Below are positions 6,980 to 13,765 of a stretch of 47,897 bases of DNA, piece by piece; within the stretch, counting starts at the first letter, position 1, and the number at the start of each line of letters is the position of its first letter. Location: IMG/VR virus record IMGVR_UViG_3300002835_000316, positions 1-47,897 of that record; one strand, 5' to 3'. This stretch comes from a virus. A program made the translations under genes and the position numbers. The notes under the pieces were generated by a model. That model saw only the letters and a program-made list of their open reading frames with translations. It was not told the DNA's origin and did no database searches.

Positions 6980-7457
6980 CTCTGCCGATCCCGAATGACC
7001 ACGAGAGGACGCCGCAGGCGGCGATCAAGCGGCGGCGGGCGTCGGCGTCCAGCTCGCGAACGTCGGCCCCGAGGGCGTTGACGTACACCTCGTCGATGGC
7101 CTCGGCGAGGCCCGGATACTTGCCGACGGCGGCCTTGTCGATCGCCAGATTCAGCGTGCCGGCGTGAAACGCGGCGAACTGGTCATTTGAGGAGATGATC
7201 GGCTTCGCCCGGTCGCCGTCCCGCATGAGGACGTAGGCCATCGCGTCGTAGAGCGTGGCGAGGTAGATGCGATCCTTCGGCAGCATCCTGGGCAGGATCG
7301 GCTTCAGCGGCGCGGCGAGTTTCAATAGTTCTGGCGAAGGCTGCGGCGTGTCGATGGCCTTGAGTGGTGCAGGGGGCCAGAGCGCGGTCAACTCGGAACC
7401 CTTCCACGCGAACACGAGCAGCACCGCAGCCACGATGTACCTCACTGGGATATTCAC
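6972..7457 (-). CDS. Membrane-anchored protein of unknown function, 161 aa
   Basis: The GTG start overlaps the preceding stop as GTGA, giving MNIPVRYIVAAVLLVFAWKG, an N-terminal membrane anchor or uncleaved signal. The rest is soluble and mostly helical, with a proline-rich linker (ALWPPAPLKAIDTPQPSPE). Its stop overlaps the start of the C1 protease. Topology would place the body outside the cytoplasmic membrane. It could help deliver or regulate the protease; this is inference from the order of genes. Confidence 0.65.
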   Translation of the reverse strand: MNIPVRYIVAAVLLVFAWKGSELTALWPPAPLKAIDTPQPSPELLKLAAPLKPILPRMLPKDRIYLATLYDAMAYVLMRDGDRAKPIISSNDQFAAFHAGTLNLAIDKAAVGKYPGLAEAIDEVYVNALGADVRELDADARRRLIAACGVLSWSFGIGRDE

Positions 7458-7717
7458 TTGTCGCTCCCGTCGACGAGGGCGAGCGTCAGGACGTCGATCG
7501 CGTTTCGCTGATCCTGCTCCAGGCACCCCGTGCGAACGAGCCGCAGGCGAACGCTCTGGAGGTCATCCATCGCCTCGCTGTAGGGTGGCTTCACGGCGGC
7601 GGGCGACACTGGCCCGACGGGCCGACGAGCCGCCAGCCACGCCGCAGCGGCCTTCAGCGTCGGCCACGCCGCCACCCCGACCGCGGCAACCGCCGCCAGC
7701 GTCTGCTCGATGGTCAT
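7454..7717 (-). CDS. Small protein with a hydrophobic N-terminus, possible holin-like protein, 87 aa
   Basis: The ATG overlaps the preceding stop (ATGA). The first 33 residues (TLAAVAAVGVAAWPTLKAA) form a moderately hydrophobic helix, and the C-terminal half is a charged helix ending DGSDK. A single-membrane-pass class of phage holin is one possibility; a peripheral protein is another. No family is recognised. It lies directly before the membrane-anchored protein and C1 protease. Confidence 0.55.
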   Translation of the reverse strand: MTIEQTLAAVAAVGVAAWPTLKAAAAWLAARRPVGPVSPAAVKPPYSEAMDDLQSVRLRLVRTGCLEQDQRNAIDVLTLALVDGSDK

Positions 7718-7995
7718 GCCTGCACCTTACTGACGATCCACTGGAAGAACGCCTGCCCTTCGGGCGTCTTGAGCAACGCCTCCAGGTGAAAGAGAGCCTC
7801 GTCGTCGACCTCGACGTCGCTCTTCCCCGCGGCCCACTGGAGAGCCTTCACGACGGCCAGAGCCTGGTCGTAGGGCGTCTTCGCGTCCATGATCACTTGG
7901 ACACGGCCCAACAAAGGTGCCCACTCGGCCAAGAGCTTCAGTTTGTCGAGGATGGGCAGATTCGCCCCGTACAGGTCTTCAGGTCGCTCTTCCAT
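7714..7995 (-). CDS. Hypothetical helical protein, 93 aa
   Basis: The ATG is preceded by CAAGGAGGTTCGAG, a near-perfect ribosome binding site that lies within the last codons of the previous gene. The product MEERPEDLYGANLPILDK... is acidic and entirely helical (KLLAEWAPLLGRVQVIMDA, YDQALAVVKALQWAAG). No family is recognised. The longer frame to 8022 is unlikely because it would skip the ribosome binding site. Confidence 0.62.
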   Translation of the reverse strand: MEERPEDLYGANLPILDKLKLLAEWAPLLGRVQVIMDAKTPYDQALAVVKALQWAAGKSDVEVDDEALFHLEALLKTPEGQAFFQWIVSKVQA

Positions 7996-8185
7996 CTCGA
8001 ACCTCCTTGTTTTTGGCGTCAAACAGAAACCGCATATAAGCCTGTGAATTCGTCCTGCCCCGGCTCGTGAGTTTGCCCCAGTGGCTCGGCGGGGGCTCCT
8101 GAACCTTGTTCATCAGCGGCGGCGTGTCGTCGCCCGTGCGTCGCTCGAAATCCCTCTTGTCGATGGGCGTGCGGTCGTCAATCAT
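7979..8185 (-). CDS. Hypothetical 68-aa basic protein
   Basis: The ATG overlaps the end of the preceding gene. The product is polar and basic (MIDDRTPIDKRDFERRTGDD, HWGKLTSRGRTNSQAYMRFLF) without hydrophobic segments. It carries the ribosome binding site of the next gene in its last codons. The overlap pattern on both sides supports a real gene, although no family is recognised. Confidence 0.5.
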   Translation of the reverse strand: MIDDRTPIDKRDFERRTGDDTPPLMNKVQEPPPSHWGKLTSRGRTNSQAYMRFLFDAKNKEVRDGRAT

Positions 8186-8372
8186 CGCCGTGGCACGTCC
8201 ACTGAATCAGGTCGTAGGCGTCGTCAAAACACACCCGGGCGATCTCCATAGCCTCGCTGCGGCCCAACTGCCGGTCGAACTTCCACACCTCGTCCTCGAC
8301 GATGTCGTCGCCACGCCGGAGCGTGAGACGGGCCTCCTTCGGGGCGATGACCAGACGCAGTTCCGCACTCAT
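8178..8372 (-). CDS. Hypothetical 64-aa protein
   Basis: The start overlaps the previous stop (ATGA). The product has beta strands (LRLVIAPKEARLTLRRGDDIV) followed by a helix (RSEAMEIARVCFDDAYDLI). It may be a small beta-hairpin plus helix protein. No family is recognised. Confidence 0.55.
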   Translation of the reverse strand: MSAELRLVIAPKEARLTLRRGDDIVEDEVWKFDRQLGRSEAMEIARVCFDDAYDLIQWTCHGDD

Positions 8373-8701
8373 CCATTGTCTTGTCCTGTCGGCTCATTCA
8401 TTCTAACAGTCCTGGCGGCCTCAAGGCGGGCTTCCCGCTCCGTTTGCGACCACCCGGCGCGGATGCGTGCCGTCTCGAGTCTGATCTCGGCGGGGGTCGG
8501 CAGATAGAACTCAGGCTCCGCTCGCTCGCCCAATCCGAGCGATGCCGCGAACTCACGGACGCCGTCTGGCGTCATCCCCATCTCTTCGCAGATTTCTGCG
8601 AACGTCGAGTCGCCGGCCCAGAGCCTGTGCAGCTTGCGCTTCTCGTTGGCGCGTCGCTTGTTCCTTGCGATCTCATCCTCGGTGAGTCGCCTGCGGTTCA
8701 T
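8369..8701 (-). CDS. Helix-turn-helix-like protein with a 'WSxxERxxR' tail, 110 aa
   Basis: ATGA overlap with the preceding glycosyltransferase. After a basic N-terminus (NRRRLTEDEIARNKRRANEKRK), STFAEICEEMGMTPDGVREFAASLGL reads as a helix-turn-helix. The tail ARIRAGWSQTEREARLEAAR shares a motif with two other small proteins of this operon (RARWSDEERESRR and QKRWSEEERHARG). DNA binding is likely; its target is unknown. Confidence 0.6.
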   Translation of the reverse strand: MNRRRLTEDEIARNKRRANEKRKLHRLWAGDSTFAEICEEMGMTPDGVREFAASLGLGERAEPEFYLPTPAEIRLETARIRAGWSQTEREARLEAARTVRMNEPTGQDNG

Positions 8702-9561
8702 TTCCAGTGCGCGATGTACCTAGAGCCTGGGTTTAGATAAAGCTGGTAGCCGGCCGCCTGCATATGCCGGTGCAGGAAGACGTGCTCGCAGTCGCCGCCC
8801 TCGTAGTGGACGCCTGGGGCCAAGATCGCGTCGGCCATGTAGACACAGAGGCCGCCGAACGCCGAATTCATCGGCACCGGCGGGGCGCCGACAGGGAAGA
8901 GCAGCATCGAAAACCATGCGAAGCCGATTTCCTCGCGGCGGTCACGCCACCAGTTCGGCCGCGCCGCCCATGAGTCGTACTGCGCGATGTGCGGCGGTTC
9001 GCCCTCTTCGCGGTGCTCTGCCCACAAACTAAAACTCGCCATGCCGCCGGGGCCGAGGGTCGACTGCTGTGTCTGCTTGTAGGCTAACCACCCGATCGAG
9101 TTGAAAATGCCGTCGACGCTGAAGCCGCCGTGTGGGTCGAGGTCGAGCACGATCACCCACGTCGCGTGCCGCCCCCGGCCGCGAATCCAGTCGAGGCACT
9201 TGTTCCGGCAGTGTGCCAGCCTCTCAGTCCGCTCCGGCTCAAACCCCCGAGAGTCGATGCCGCCGAGGGTGTCGTGCTCCACGGTGAACCACGGATTGCT
9301 GGCCTCAAACCCGTCAAGGCACTCAGCGGTCCCGTCGGTCGAATCGTTCTCGTAGACGTACATGACGCACGACAAGAACTCAGGGACGGCCTCGGCTACG
9401 AGAGCCAGCGTGTTCGCCAGATGCGGCATCGCGTTGCGGGCGATCCCGACGATCACGGCGTCTCCATGCTTCGCCGCTTCGCGGCCAAGCGCGACCATCT
9501 TCGTGTAGGAGTCCTCGAACTCCTTGTCCACCGGCCAGACGTCTTCAGGTCGTCGCAGCAC
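8698..9561 (-). CDS. GT-A fold glycosyltransferase, 287 aa
   Basis: A GTG start follows GGAGGCTCT. The sequence YVYENDSTDGTAECLDGF is a typical nucleotide-sugar-binding segment of GT2-like enzymes. RLAHCRNKCLDWIRG leads to VIVLDLDPHGGFSVDGI, which contains the metal-binding DxD in the form seen in CAP59/CAP64-like (GT69-type) transferases. The C-terminal EGGDCEHVFLHRHMQAAGY matches the 'GEDvdlhrRlraaGy' acceptor segment. The substrate is unknown: virion protein, host surface polymer or modified DNA base are possible. It overlaps a second glycosyltransferase by 17 bases. Confidence 0.8.
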   Translation of the reverse strand: MLRRPEDVWPVDKEFEDSYTKMVALGREAAKHGDAVIVGIARNAMPHLANTLALVAEAVPEFLSCVMYVYENDSTDGTAECLDGFEASNPWFTVEHDTLGGIDSRGFEPERTERLAHCRNKCLDWIRGRGRHATWVIVLDLDPHGGFSVDGIFNSIGWLAYKQTQQSTLGPGGMASFSLWAEHREEGEPPHIAQYDSWAARPNWWRDRREEIGFAWFSMLLFPVGAPPVPMNSAFGGLCVYMADAILAPGVHYEGGDCEHVFLHRHMQAAGYQLYLNPGSRYIAHWK

Positions 9562-10189
9562 AGAGCCTCCGAATCTCGCCGAGGCGGTCGGCGTACTGCG
9601 TCACATGAACGAATGCCGGCTTGCCAGGCCGGTGGCGGTCTGCGGGGTGATCGTTCCACCGCGACGGCAGAAACTGCGTCCGGTCGCGGAGTTCCGTGGC
9701 GGCCTTGAGCGTTGCGTGCGGCCACCCTCCTGTGAGGGTGATCTCATAGCCCATCATCGTCATCACGGCTGCCTGCTCCCACCACGGGTGGTCTGCGAAC
9801 GCCTCGCGCATCTTGTCCCACGCGAACTCGAGCCACGGGATCATCTCCCGCGTGACGAGCCACACGCCGCAGTTCGGCACTAGGCCGCACTCAGTCTCGT
9901 GCTCGACCACGGCCTGCCAGGCGTCGGCCTCCAGCCAGTCGAAGATGTTCTCCGACGAGTCGACGATCACGACGTCGGCGTCGAGCCAGAGAACCCGATC
10001 GTGATCGGCAAGGGCGGCGCCGATGTTCGGCACCTTCATCCACGACGGCGGCGCCTGTGTGCTAGCGAGGTTCACGCAGTAACACTCCAGCCCATGCCTC
10101 TGGGCGTAGGCGTCCATGACGGGGAGCGTGTGCGCCGCCATCCTGGCGTATTCCGTCCCTCGCCATCCGGTCATCAGGATGTCGCTCAC
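9545..10189 (-). CDS. GT-A fold glycosyltransferase (GT34-like), 214 aa
   Basis: The GTG start overlaps the methyltransferase stop as GTGA, giving MSDILMTGWRGTEYARMAAH. HDRVLWLDADVVIVDSSENI contains the DxD metal site typical of galactosyl- and mannosyltransferases of the GMA12/MNN10 type. NCGVWLVTREMIPWLEFAWD and WWEQAAVMTMMG match the later conserved 'N.G.fl.r...w....l..W' and 'EQ.a' segments. A terminal HVTQYADR is close to the conserved histidine region. The family is clear in outline; the sugar and acceptor are not. Confidence 0.8.
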   Translation of the reverse strand: MSDILMTGWRGTEYARMAAHTLPVMDAYAQRHGLECYCVNLASTQAPPSWMKVPNIGAALADHDRVLWLDADVVIVDSSENIFDWLEADAWQAVVEHETECGLVPNCGVWLVTREMIPWLEFAWDKMREAFADHPWWEQAAVMTMMGYEITLTGGWPHATLKAATELRDRTQFLPSRWNDHPADRHRPGKPAFVHVTQYADRLGEIRRLCAATT

Positions 10190-10710
10190 TGCTTCCACCC
10201 CACGAACAGATGCCGCCCCTTCGCGTCGGCTGTCGACGTCCACCTAGCGAAGCGATTGATCAGATCGTCTTGGTGCGGCTGGGAAAGTTGCTCCCAGTCG
10301 TGGATCGCGAGGATGCGGGCAATCTCGGCGCAGGCGACGTACTCGTCCGCCGCGGCGTCGCCGTGGACGGCGTCGTGGAAGACGAGGTCGAACGTCTCGC
10401 CGGCCCGCTTGCACCGTGCCAGGTATGCCGCAGCGTCATCCCAGACGGGGAAGATGTTCCTGATTCCGAAGTTCTTCCAGTAGGCGACCCGCGTCTCCTG
10501 CGGCACGGTGTCGCAGAGGTCGACGGCGACGACGCGGGCGTCGGGGGCCGCTAGAGCCATCGCGGCTGTTGAGAATCCTCGGTGGCTCCCCAACTCCAGA
10601 ATGTTCTTGCAGCCGTGCGCGGCGATGCTGGCGAGTTGCAGAATGTGCCCCTTCCAGGTGGTCATCGGGTGCGAATCGTCGATGTCGCGGCAGTAGTCGC
10701 TGGCATTCAC
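10186..10710 (-). CDS. Class I SAM-dependent methyltransferase, 174 aa
   Basis: GTG start overlapping the VRR-NUC stop (GTGA). Motif I is ILELGSHRGFSTAAMALA, followed by ARVVAVDLCD, where the acidic residue would bind the ribose of S-adenosylmethionine. FDLVFHDAVHGDAAADEYV and ILAIHDWEQ resemble the Methyltransf_24/CmcI-type small-molecule or sugar O-methyltransferases. It lies directly upstream of two glycosyltransferases, so sugar methylation is a reasonable guess, but a DNA target cannot be excluded. Confidence 0.78.
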   Translation of the reverse strand: MNASDYCRDIDDSHPMTTWKGHILQLASIAAHGCKNILELGSHRGFSTAAMALAAPDARVVAVDLCDTVPQETRVAYWKNFGIRNIFPVWDDAAAYLARCKRAGETFDLVFHDAVHGDAAADEYVACAEIARILAIHDWEQLSQPHQDDLINRFARWTSTADAKGRHLFVGWKQ

Positions 10711-10997
10711 CCGAGGCTCTCCAAAAATGCCTTGGCGTCCCCGGCCGACCGCACGATGGCCACCGGGCACCCGACCCCAATCAACTCACGCATCCGATGC
10801 TCCTGAATCCGCGTCGGCTCCTCGCCCGGGCGTTTCGCCTCGAGCCAGACCGCACGGCCCTCCCTGATGCACAAAACATCGGGGAGGCCGGCAACGGAAA
10901 ACTGGCTGCCGTGATTCTTCATGGTCCAGTACCCCAGCGACCGGGCCACGGCCATGACGTTCGCGACGATCGTCTTCTCGAGCGGTGGTTTCTTCAC
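10707..10997 (-). CDS. VRR-NUC domain nuclease, 96 aa
   Basis: VRR-NUC proteins are PDDEXK nucleases, some of which cut Holliday junctions or flaps. The core is complete: KNHGSQFSVAGLPDVLCI gives the aspartate after GxP, RAVWLEAKRPGEEPT gives the ExK pair, and IQEHRMREL gives the conserved glutamine helix. At 96 residues it is a stand-alone minimal domain as found in many phages. A role in processing replication or packaging intermediates is likely. Confidence 0.88.
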   Translation of the reverse strand: MKKPPLEKTIVANVMAVARSLGYWTMKNHGSQFSVAGLPDVLCIREGRAVWLEAKRPGEEPTRIQEHRMRELIGVGCPVAIVRSAGDAKAFLESLG

Positions 10998-11023
10998 CCA
11001 CGGATTGTCTGGCTATGTCGGAA

Positions 11024-11380
11024 TTAGTCTATAGCGTTCTGGACGAAGGCGCAGACGCGGCCGTCGTAGGCGTAGGAAGGCGGCCTCCACGGGCGGGCGG
11101 TCGAGCCGACGCGGCGGCTCTCCCGCTCCTCGTCACTCCAGCGGGCACGAATCTCGGCCTTGCGGCGCTCGTACTCCTCGCCTTCAATATCCACGCTCTC
11201 GGATTTTCGGCGGTTGAACTCGCCGTGCATGTGGACGCGAGGCGGGAGTTTGTGCCGTTGCCCGAGCGTGTAGAGCTGGTAGACGCTGATCCCTAGTTCC
11301 TTCGCGATCTCAAGGTTCGGCGTCTTGCCGTGCCAGAGGGCGAAGAGTTTGACGACGTCGACCTGTGGGTTGTGTTTCAC
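11024..11380 (-). CDS. Helix-turn-helix-like protein with a 'WSxxERxxR' motif, 118 aa
   Basis: The GTG start overlaps the previous stop (GTGA), giving MKHNPQVDVVKLFALWHGK. TPNLEIAKELGISVYQLYTLGQRH fits a helix-turn-helix. Later ERRKAEIRARWSDEERESRR carries the motif shared with genes at 8369 and 13579. The C-terminal PWRPPSYAYDGRV is unstructured in appearance. Probable DNA-binding protein of unknown target; it lies 26 bases upstream of the VRR-NUC gene. Confidence 0.6.
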   Translation of the reverse strand: MKHNPQVDVVKLFALWHGKTPNLEIAKELGISVYQLYTLGQRHKLPPRVHMHGEFNRRKSESVDIEGEEYERRKAEIRARWSDEERESRRVGSTARPWRPPSYAYDGRVCAFVQNAID

Positions 11381-11664
11381 TGTTGTTTTTCTCCGTTCCA
11401 CCCTGCAATCAGTCGGAGCGACAGCCGCTCGACCTTGTTTTTGAGGCTGGCGTTCTCGTTCCACAGCCGGCCGAGCTGGGCGTTCTTCGCGGCGTACTCC
11501 AGCCGCTGCTCCGACTCCAGCCTCGCGACCTTGCGAAGCGCCCTCTCCAGCCCGCGCTGGTGCCCGCGGCAGGCTTCCTGGGAGCGGCGGTAGAGCAACT
11601 CGTACCGTCCGACGACGGCCAGGAGACGCTGAACCTCGGCCTGGAGGAACTCAAGGTCGGTCAT
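11377..11664 (-). CDS. Coiled-coil protein, 95 aa
   Basis: ATGA overlap with the preceding stop. The whole product is a helical heptad-like sequence (EFLQAEVQRLLAVVGRYELLYRRS, ASLKNKVERLSLRLIA). It probably forms a coiled coil. There is no recognised family and no membrane segment. The longer frame upstream runs over the preceding gene and was not used. Confidence 0.6.
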   Translation of the reverse strand: MTDLEFLQAEVQRLLAVVGRYELLYRRSQEACRGHQRGLERALRKVARLESEQRLEYAAKNAQLGRLWNENASLKNKVERLSLRLIAGWNGEKQQ

Positions 11665-11888
11665 TCGACGATGTCCCCGAGGATGAAGCGGTTCAGTTCC
11701 TTCGCGTACTCTTCGATGCTCTCCTTCATCAAGAACGTCGCCACGGCGAGGCCGCCGGCCCCCGCGGCTTTTGCGAGTTGCCCTGCCTCCTCGGCGCCGT
11801 CGATGACCGTCCGCAACGCCTGCTGCATCGCAACCAGTCGCACGGCGAGGTCGACCCGTTCTTCGTGAGTCACTGGACGCGGAGCCAC
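11661..11888 (-). CDS. Hypothetical helical protein, 75 aa, GTG start
   Basis: GTG start with GAAGGAGGGCGGGCG upstream. A second GTG five codons later overlaps the previous stop and is the alternative start. The product is helical (VDLAVRLVAMQQALRTVIDGAEEAGQL) with a mildly hydrophobic stretch AGAGGLAVATFLM and an acidic end. No family is recognised. Confidence 0.5.
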   Translation of the reverse strand: MAPRPVTHEERVDLAVRLVAMQQALRTVIDGAEEAGQLAKAAGAGGLAVATFLMKESIEEYAKELNRFILGDIVE

Positions 11889-12292
11889 CGCCCGCCCTCC
11901 TTCTCAAAGAGAGTCGGCCAGAACCCGGCCCGGCGGGCCACGAGCAGCATGTGCGGGTGGAAGACGGCGACCGTGCCGCCGTTTTCGTGGAGCACGGCCG
12001 AGAAGATGCCGGAGGCGGCGAAGGCGGCGATGCCTCGGAGGCGGTACGACGGCGCGACGAAGGCTTCGAGCGTGTCGTATACCGACCAGCCCTCCGTCCT
12101 TGCCCACCCGATGATCTCGCCGTGATCTAAGACCAGGGCGATGTATCCGTCGGCGGCCGTCGGTTTCGACGACCCGTCGAGCCAGGCGGTGAGTTTCCGC
12201 TGGAAGTCGCTGCCGGGGCGGGTCAGGTGGTCGCGGACATAGGGAGCCGACGAGGCGACGAAGTCGGCGATGGCGAGGGTGGTACAGATCAT
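11870..12292 (-). CDS. GNAT-family acetyltransferase, 140 aa
   Basis: GNAT enzymes transfer acetyl from acetyl-CoA to amines. The start overlaps the preceding stop (TGATG). The central strands GYIALVLDHGEIIGWAR and TLEAFVAPSYRLRGIAAFAA match motif A, with RLRGIA as the pyrophosphate-binding loop (family RxxGxG/A). VAVFHPHMLLVARRAGFWP matches the C-terminal 'N..a...y.k.GF' segment. The substrate is unknown; an antirestriction or anti-toxin-like modification, or a metabolic one, cannot be told apart. Confidence 0.75.
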   Translation of the reverse strand: MICTTLAIADFVASSAPYVRDHLTRPGSDFQRKLTAWLDGSSKPTAADGYIALVLDHGEIIGWARTEGWSVYDTLEAFVAPSYRLRGIAAFAASGIFSAVLHENGGTVAVFHPHMLLVARRAGFWPTLFEKEGGRWLRVQ

Positions 12293-12585
12293 CACTCCCC
12301 ACCCTTCAACGGCTTCGTCCGAAAGAACCCGCGATACTCCGGGTGCTCGTCCATGAACAGCCGCGCGTAGTACGCGATGAAGTTGTTGCTGATCTTGAAG
12401 TCGCCGCCCAGCGTCTCGACCGTCGTCTCCCAACGAATGCGGTTTACGATCAGCCAGGCACTCAGCTTGCGGTGGCCGCGGTCGATCGCCTCGAACGTAA
12501 ACCGTTTGAATAGGTCGTAGACCTGCGGGTTGGCCGCGTGCCAGTCGAGCCAGCGTTGACGTTCTGTGGAGATTTGGACGAGCAT
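12292..12585 (-). CDS. Conserved phage protein, 97 aa
   Basis: Starts MLVQISTERQRWLDWHAANP with a TGATG overlap. The sequence follows a pattern I recognise from many phages: 'F..NP.VY..F...A', 'S.w.I..RIRWET', 'DFKISNNFIAYYARLFM', 'HPEYRGFFRTK'. Its function is not established. Conservation of several aromatic residues suggests a small folded, possibly nucleic-acid-related protein. Confidence 0.68.
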   Translation of the reverse strand: MLVQISTERQRWLDWHAANPQVYDLFKRFTFEAIDRGHRKLSAWLIVNRIRWETTVETLGGDFKISNNFIAYYARLFMDEHPEYRGFFRTKPLKGGE

Positions 12586-13301
12586 CACTTCCCCATCACC
12601 TTCGCGATCCACTCCCGAAACAGCGACAACCGCGTGTGCCCCATCTCCTCGCCTCGACGACTTCGCAGCGGCCCTCTGTCGGCCATCGTGAACGACGCGA
12701 TCCCGACGAGTCGGCCCGCCGCGAACATCGGCCCGCCGGAGTCTCCCGGCGAAATGCAGAACTCCATCGGCGACAAGCCGCCGGCCGTGCAGACGATGAG
12801 ACTGCGCTCAACCCGCTCGACGGCGTTCGTCCCGGCCCGCAGGCGGCCGTCGGCCGTCGTGTACCCCGTCCCCAGCCGCCCGTGGAGGCCGTAGCCGGCC
12901 ACGCTCACGATGTCGCCGACCTCGGCGTCTTGCTCTGTCGGCAATGGCGGATAGAACGACAGCCCGAACGGCTCTGCCACGCGGAGCAGGGCCAGGTCGT
13001 TCCAGCCCAGGTTCTTTGAGTCGAAGTCTGGATGCACGACGATCTCGACGGCATCGTGCGTCAGGTTGATGGTGACGCAGTCGGCCCCGTGGACGACGTG
13101 TCCTGCCGTCAGTGCCCAGTGGTCGTCGATAAGCGTCGCCGACGCGAAGGCGATGTGCCCGTCGGTGCCGGTGACGGCGAGTTTCGCCGTGTACGGCCGA
13201 AAGCCCTCCGCGTAATCAAGGTATACCGAATCGGGTATACGCTCGTCCGTCGTGCCGGCGAGGGCTGCGGAGGCGAATAAGGCTGCGACGACGGCCTTCA
13301 T
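12585..13301 (-). CDS. Secreted trypsin-like serine protease, 238 aa
   Basis: The ATG overlaps the previous stop (ATGA) and gives a clear signal peptide, [16 protein letters not shown], with likely cleavage near residue 15. The chymotrypsin-fold triad is complete: His68 in WALTAGHVVHGA, Asp102 in GWNDLALLRV, Ser188 in ISPGDSGGPMF. The glycine-rich stretch VGIASF follows as expected. It is the third gene of the csrA operon, after a small membrane protein. Because it is exported, its substrate is likely in the host periplasm or envelope, or it acts at lysis. No inhibitor or pro-domain is visible. Confidence 0.88.
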   Translation of the reverse strand: MKAVVAALFASAALAGTTDERIPDSVYLDYAEGFRPYTAKLAVTGTDGHIAFASATLIDDHWALTAGHVVHGADCVTINLTHDAVEIVVHPDFDSKNLGWNDLALLRVAEPFGLSFYPPLPTEQDAEVGDIVSVAGYGLHGRLGTGYTTADGRLRAGTNAVERVERSLIVCTAGGLSPMEFCISPGDSGGPMFAAGRLVGIASFTMADRGPLRSRRGEEMGHTRLSLFREWIAKVMGK

Positions 13302-13405
13302 TCGTCCCTCGTCATGTAGGGGAACAGGGTGCAGTAAAACGCCGCCCCGACGAGAGCGAGGAGCGTGCCGACGTTGAGCCAGACGTGAAGGAGGTTGTCG
13401 ATCAC
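13298..13405 (-). CDS. Small single-pass membrane protein, 35 aa
   Basis: GTG start overlapping the csrA stop (GTGA) and stop overlapping the protease start (ATGA). The product [20 protein letters not shown] continues [15 protein letters not shown], one transmembrane helix with a short polar tail. Coupling on both sides supports a real gene. It could be a small lysis-type peptide or an anchor for its neighbour; neither is shown. Confidence 0.6.
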   Translation of the reverse strand: MIDNLLHVWLNVGTLLALVGAAFYCTLFPYMTRDE

Positions 13406-13566
13406 TTCTTCGCCTCCGCAGGCAGAAGCTCCGTCCGCATGATCTCCGTATCCGGCGGCGCCTTGATCGCAAGGCGAACGCTGCCGTCCCAAATCTTCGT
13501 CACGACGATTTCGATGTCGTCGCCGATCTTGATGCGCTCTCCGCGCTTTCTCGTCAGAACGAGCAT
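13402..13566 (-). CDS. csrA: CsrA/RsmA RNA-binding regulator, 54 aa
   Basis: CsrA is a dimeric post-transcriptional regulator that binds GGA motifs in mRNA leaders and blocks or stabilises translation. The product is [20 protein letters not shown] followed by [27 protein letters not shown]. The opening MLVLTRK with Leu4 and Arg6, the IxIGDDIxI strand, and [15 protein letters not shown] with the critical arginine match CsrA almost residue for residue. Ribosome binding site AAAGGAGTCAGCC. It is the second gene downstream of the operon promoter. A phage copy may control phage mRNAs or the host CsrA network. Confidence 0.93.
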   Translation of the reverse strand: MLVLTRKRGERIKIGDDIEIVVTKIWDGSVRLAIKAPPDTEIMRTELLPAEAKK

Positions 13567-13578
13567 GGCTGACTCCTT

Positions 13579-13740
13579 TCAGCGAACTTGGTAATAGCGG
13601 CCACGAGCGTGCCGCTCTTCCTCACTCCAACGCTTTTGCAGTTTCTTGCAGGCGACGATGATCTCGAGCGGCTTGGGGTCCGGTGCCCGAACGCTCGCGC
13701 CGCCGCGGTGGCCTAGGTTCTCTTTCAGCGATGACTTCAT
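13579..13740 (-). CDS. Small protein with a 'RWSEEER' motif, 53 aa
   Basis: Start MKSSLKENLGHRGGASVRAP chosen for the GGAG six bases upstream; an in-frame ATG four codons earlier is possible. The C-terminal KKLQKRWSEEERHARGRYYQ carries the motif shared with the genes at 8369 and 11024. It is the first gene of the csrA operon, 12 bases before csrA. Basic charge suggests nucleic-acid binding. No family is recognised. Confidence 0.6.
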   Translation of the reverse strand: MKSSLKENLGHRGGASVRAPDPKPLEIIVACKKLQKRWSEEERHARGRYYQVR

Positions 13741-13765
13741 CGGACACTCCATTGTCGTGGTGCGT

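Noticed and set aside
7267-8070. 267-codon plus-strand open frame across the membrane-protein genes
   Set aside because: No ribosome binding site at its start, random composition, and it covers the ends of three coupled minus genes.
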